The notes below the pieces were generated by a model that had not been told where the DNA came from, searched no databases, and was given only the letters and a program-made list of their open reading frames with translations. From NCBI RefSeq assembly GCF_000934745.1, contig NZ_JYNO01000001.1, positions 434,001 through 498,000 on the forward strand: a stretch of DNA of 64,000 nucleotides, read 5' to 3'. This DNA is from Desulfonatronum thioautotrophicum. Its GTDB lineage: Bacteria; Desulfobacterota; Desulfovibrionia; Desulfovibrionales; Desulfonatronaceae. A program made the translations under genes and the position numbers. Below, piece after piece: positions 62,168-64,000 of this stretch (position 1 is its first letter; each line of letters begins with the position of its first letter).

Positions 62168-64000
62168 GTGAAGAACAACATATATATTGAAGAAGAAATG
62201 CAGCGCTCCTATTTGGAGTACTCCTTGAGCGTGATCATCGGTCGAGCCATCCCAGATGTTCGCGATGGACTGAAACCGGTACATCGGCGGATTTTGTACG
62301 CCATGCACGACCTGGGAAACACCTATAATCGTCCCTATAAAAAATCTGCGCGCATCGTCGGTGACGTGATCGGTAAATATCACCCACATGGTGACAGTGC
62401 GGTCTACGACGCCATGGTGCGCATGGCCCAGGATTTTTCCATGCGCAATCCCCTGGTGGATGGCCAGGGCAATTTTGGTTCCCTGGACGGCGATGCTCCG
62501 GCGGCAATGCGGTACACGGAAGTGCGCATGGCCAGATTGACCTCGGAATTCCTCCAGGACATTGACAAGGATACCGTTCCCTTTCGTCCCAACTACGACA
62601 ATACGTTGCAGGAGCCGGAAGTACTGCCCACCAAGGTTCCCAACCTGCTGCTCAACGGTTCATCCGGAATCGCCGTGGGGATGGCGACGAACATTCCGCC
62701 GCACAATCTTGGCGAATTGATCGACGGTCTGCTGCTCTTGCTGAGCAAACCCGAAGCCGAGGTCGCGGATCTCTTGGAGTGCATCAAGGGTCCGGATTTC
62801 CCCACTGGGGGATTCATCTATGGCCGGCACGGAATCATCGACGCCTACAAGACCGGCAAGGGCTCCATCAAGGTCCGGGGCAAAGTGGAGGTTGAGGAAC
62901 GTTCCAAACAGACCGAGTCCATCGTGATCACCGAGATTCCCTATGCCTTGAACAAGGCCAATCTCGTCGAGAAGATCGCTCAAATCGTTCACGAGAAGAA
63001 GGTCGAGGGAATCAGTGATCTGCGGGATGAATCCGATCGCAATGGAATTAGGATCGTCATGGATCTGAAAAAAAATGCCATTGCTGAAGTGGTGATCAAT
63101 TCCCTTTATAAATTTACACCCTTGGAGTCCTGGTACCACATCAACACCCTGGCCGTGGTCCACAACCGGCCGCAGCTTTTGAAGCTAAAGGATGTTTTGG
63201 TACTGTTCATCGACCATCGCAAGGAAGTGGTTCTGAATCGGACCCGCTTTGATCTGAACAAAGCCGAACAGCGGGCACACATCTTGGAGGGGCTGAAGAT
63301 CGCTTTGGAGAACATTGATGCGGTCATCGAGCTGATCAAGTCCTCCAAAACCCCGGCTGAGGCCAAACAGAAATTGATCGCCCGTTTTTCCTTTACGGAT
63401 CTGCAGAGTCAGGCCATTTTGGACATGCGTCTGCAGCGACTGACCAACCTGGAGCGGGACAAGCTGCTGGCTGAATACCAGGAACTGATCAAGCGCATCG
63501 AGTATCTCAAGAGCATCCTGCAAAATGTTGAGGTGTTGCTTCAGGTGATTCGCGAAGAGCTGGTGGAAATAAAGAAACAATACGCCACGCCTCGTCTGTC
63601 TGTGATTGTGGAGGACGATGTTACCAGCATCAACATGGAGGATCTGGTCGGGGATACGGAGGTGGTGATCACCCTTTCCCAGCGCGGGTACATCAAGCGA
63701 ACGCCCATGGACATCTATCAGCAGCAAAAGCGTGGAGGGCGGGGGATTTATGGCGCTTCCACGGTTTCCGAGGATATCATTTCCCAGATGTTCACCACCA
63801 CGAACCACAACTATATTCTGCTCTTCACGAACAAGGGGCGAATGTATCAGATCAAGGCCTACAACATCCCTGAGGGATCGCGGACGGCACGGGGCATCCA
63901 TGCCTCCAACCTGCTGCCTTTGGACAAGGATGAGTTCATCGCCACGGCCCTGACGATCAAGGATTTCTCCACGGACAAGGACTTTCTGTTCGCCACGAGG
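62168..64000 (+). CDS. gyrA: DNA gyrase subunit A (partial, cut by window end)
   Basis: First 611 codons from GTG 62168; no stop before the window end. [20 protein letters not shown] start, [24 protein letters not shown] with Ser77 and Asp81 (E. coli Ser83 and Asp87), both in the quinolone-sensitive form, and catalytic Tyr116 in [10 protein letters not shown]. Breakage-reunion domain and coiled coil are complete, and the first blade of the C-terminal beta-pinwheel begins ([15 protein letters not shown], with the GyrA-box residues QQKRGGRG intact). It is 269 bp from gyrB, with a repeat between. Confidence 0.97.
   Translation, partial: MKNNIYIEEEMQRSYLEYSLSVIIGRAIPDVRDGLKPVHRRILYAMHDLGNTYNRPYKKSARIVGDVIGKYHPHGDSAVYDAMVRMAQDFSMRNPLVDGQGNFGSLDGDAPAAMRYTEVRMARLTSEFLQDIDKDTVPFRPNYDNTLQEPEVLPTKVPNLLLNGSSGIAVGMATNIPPHNLGELIDGLLLLLSKPEAEVADLLECIKGPDFPTGGFIYGRHGIIDAYKTGKGSIKVRGKVEVEERSKQTESIVITEIPYALNKANLVEKIAQIVHEKKVEGISDLRDESDRNGIRIVMDLKKNAIAEVVINSLYKFTPLESWYHINTLAVVHNRPQLLKLKDVLVLFIDHRKEVVLNRTRFDLNKAEQRAHILEGLKIALENIDAVIELIKSSKTPAEAKQKLIARFSFTDLQSQAILDMRLQRLTNLERDKLLAEYQELIKRIEYLKSILQNVEVLLQVIREELVEIKKQYATPRLSVIVEDDVTSINMEDLVGDTEVVITLSQRGYIKRTPMDIYQQQKRGGRGIYGASTVSEDIISQMFTTTNHNYILLFTNKGRMYQIKAYNIPEGSRTARGIHASNLLPLDKDEFIATALTIKDFSTDKDFLFATR

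Overview
The window looks like chromosomal DNA of a GC-rich deltaproteobacterium, most likely a sulfate reducer of the Desulfovibrionales type and possibly a halophilic or alkaliphilic one such as a Desulfonatronum relative. This is an inference from gene content: an anaerobic (CbiET/CobM-type) cobalamin pathway, a kamA-ablB pair for the osmolyte N-epsilon-acetyl-beta-lysine, LarB, a PEP-CTERM surface protein, a QseE/QseG/QseF-type signalling operon, and the palindromic intergenic repeats common in such genomes. No rRNA, tRNA, CRISPR array, intact transposase or prophage was found.

Layout. 0-2 kb: a DEDDh exonuclease-BRCT protein and a small unknown partner (minus). 2-7 kb: a YbbA/YbbP-type ABC exporter split by a palindromic repeat, then a decayed zeta-toxin module. 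7-13 kb: a TPR protein and a von Willebrand A protein with a PEP-CTERM tail (minus), a 770-bp control region with two pairs of 17-bp direct repeats and a sigma-54-like promoter, then a PAPS-reductase-like gene and a CgeB-like glycosyltransferase (plus). 13-20 kb: cardiolipin synthase, acyl-CoA synthetase, XRE-cupin regulator, cbiET-cobM, and a second toxin-antitoxin pair whose toxin is frameshifted. 20-27 kb: GDP-fucose synthase, an SH3b membrane protein, three small unknown genes, and a sensor kinase / lipoprotein / sigma-54 activator operon. 27-30 kb: minCDE and larB. 30-35 kb: a LuxR-type regulator, kamA and ablB, and a truncated CatB-like acetyltransferase. 35-40 kb: secreted hydrolase, ArsR-type regulator with a Cu/Zn efflux permease, MFS transporter. 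40-45 kb: small unknown genes, an acidic secreted protein, and an SH3 / M48 peptidase / CHASE2-cyclase operon. 45-50 kb: the tight operon lipA-aguB-aguA-lipB, a Cys-rich protein, a ZIP transporter and a cobD-cobQ fusion. 53-57 kb: AspT-like transporter, dienelactone hydrolase, aminotransferase and a single-domain response regulator. 58-64 kb: dnaN, gyrB and the first 611 codons of gyrA, without dnaA next to dnaN.

How the parts fit: cobalamin genes occur in two places, and the cobD-cobQ fusion is followed after 3 bp by a ZIP metal transporter that could supply cobalt. Lipoate synthesis and the agmatine-to-putrescine steps share one operon. Intergenic regions carry at least five families of inverted repeats, and several accessory genes (zeta toxin, ParE toxin, CatB) are visibly broken, so the accessory part of this segment is decaying while core genes are intact. 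The signal I find most worth following is the paired direct-repeat / sigma-54 arrangement between the PEP-CTERM gene and the PAPS-reductase-like gene.
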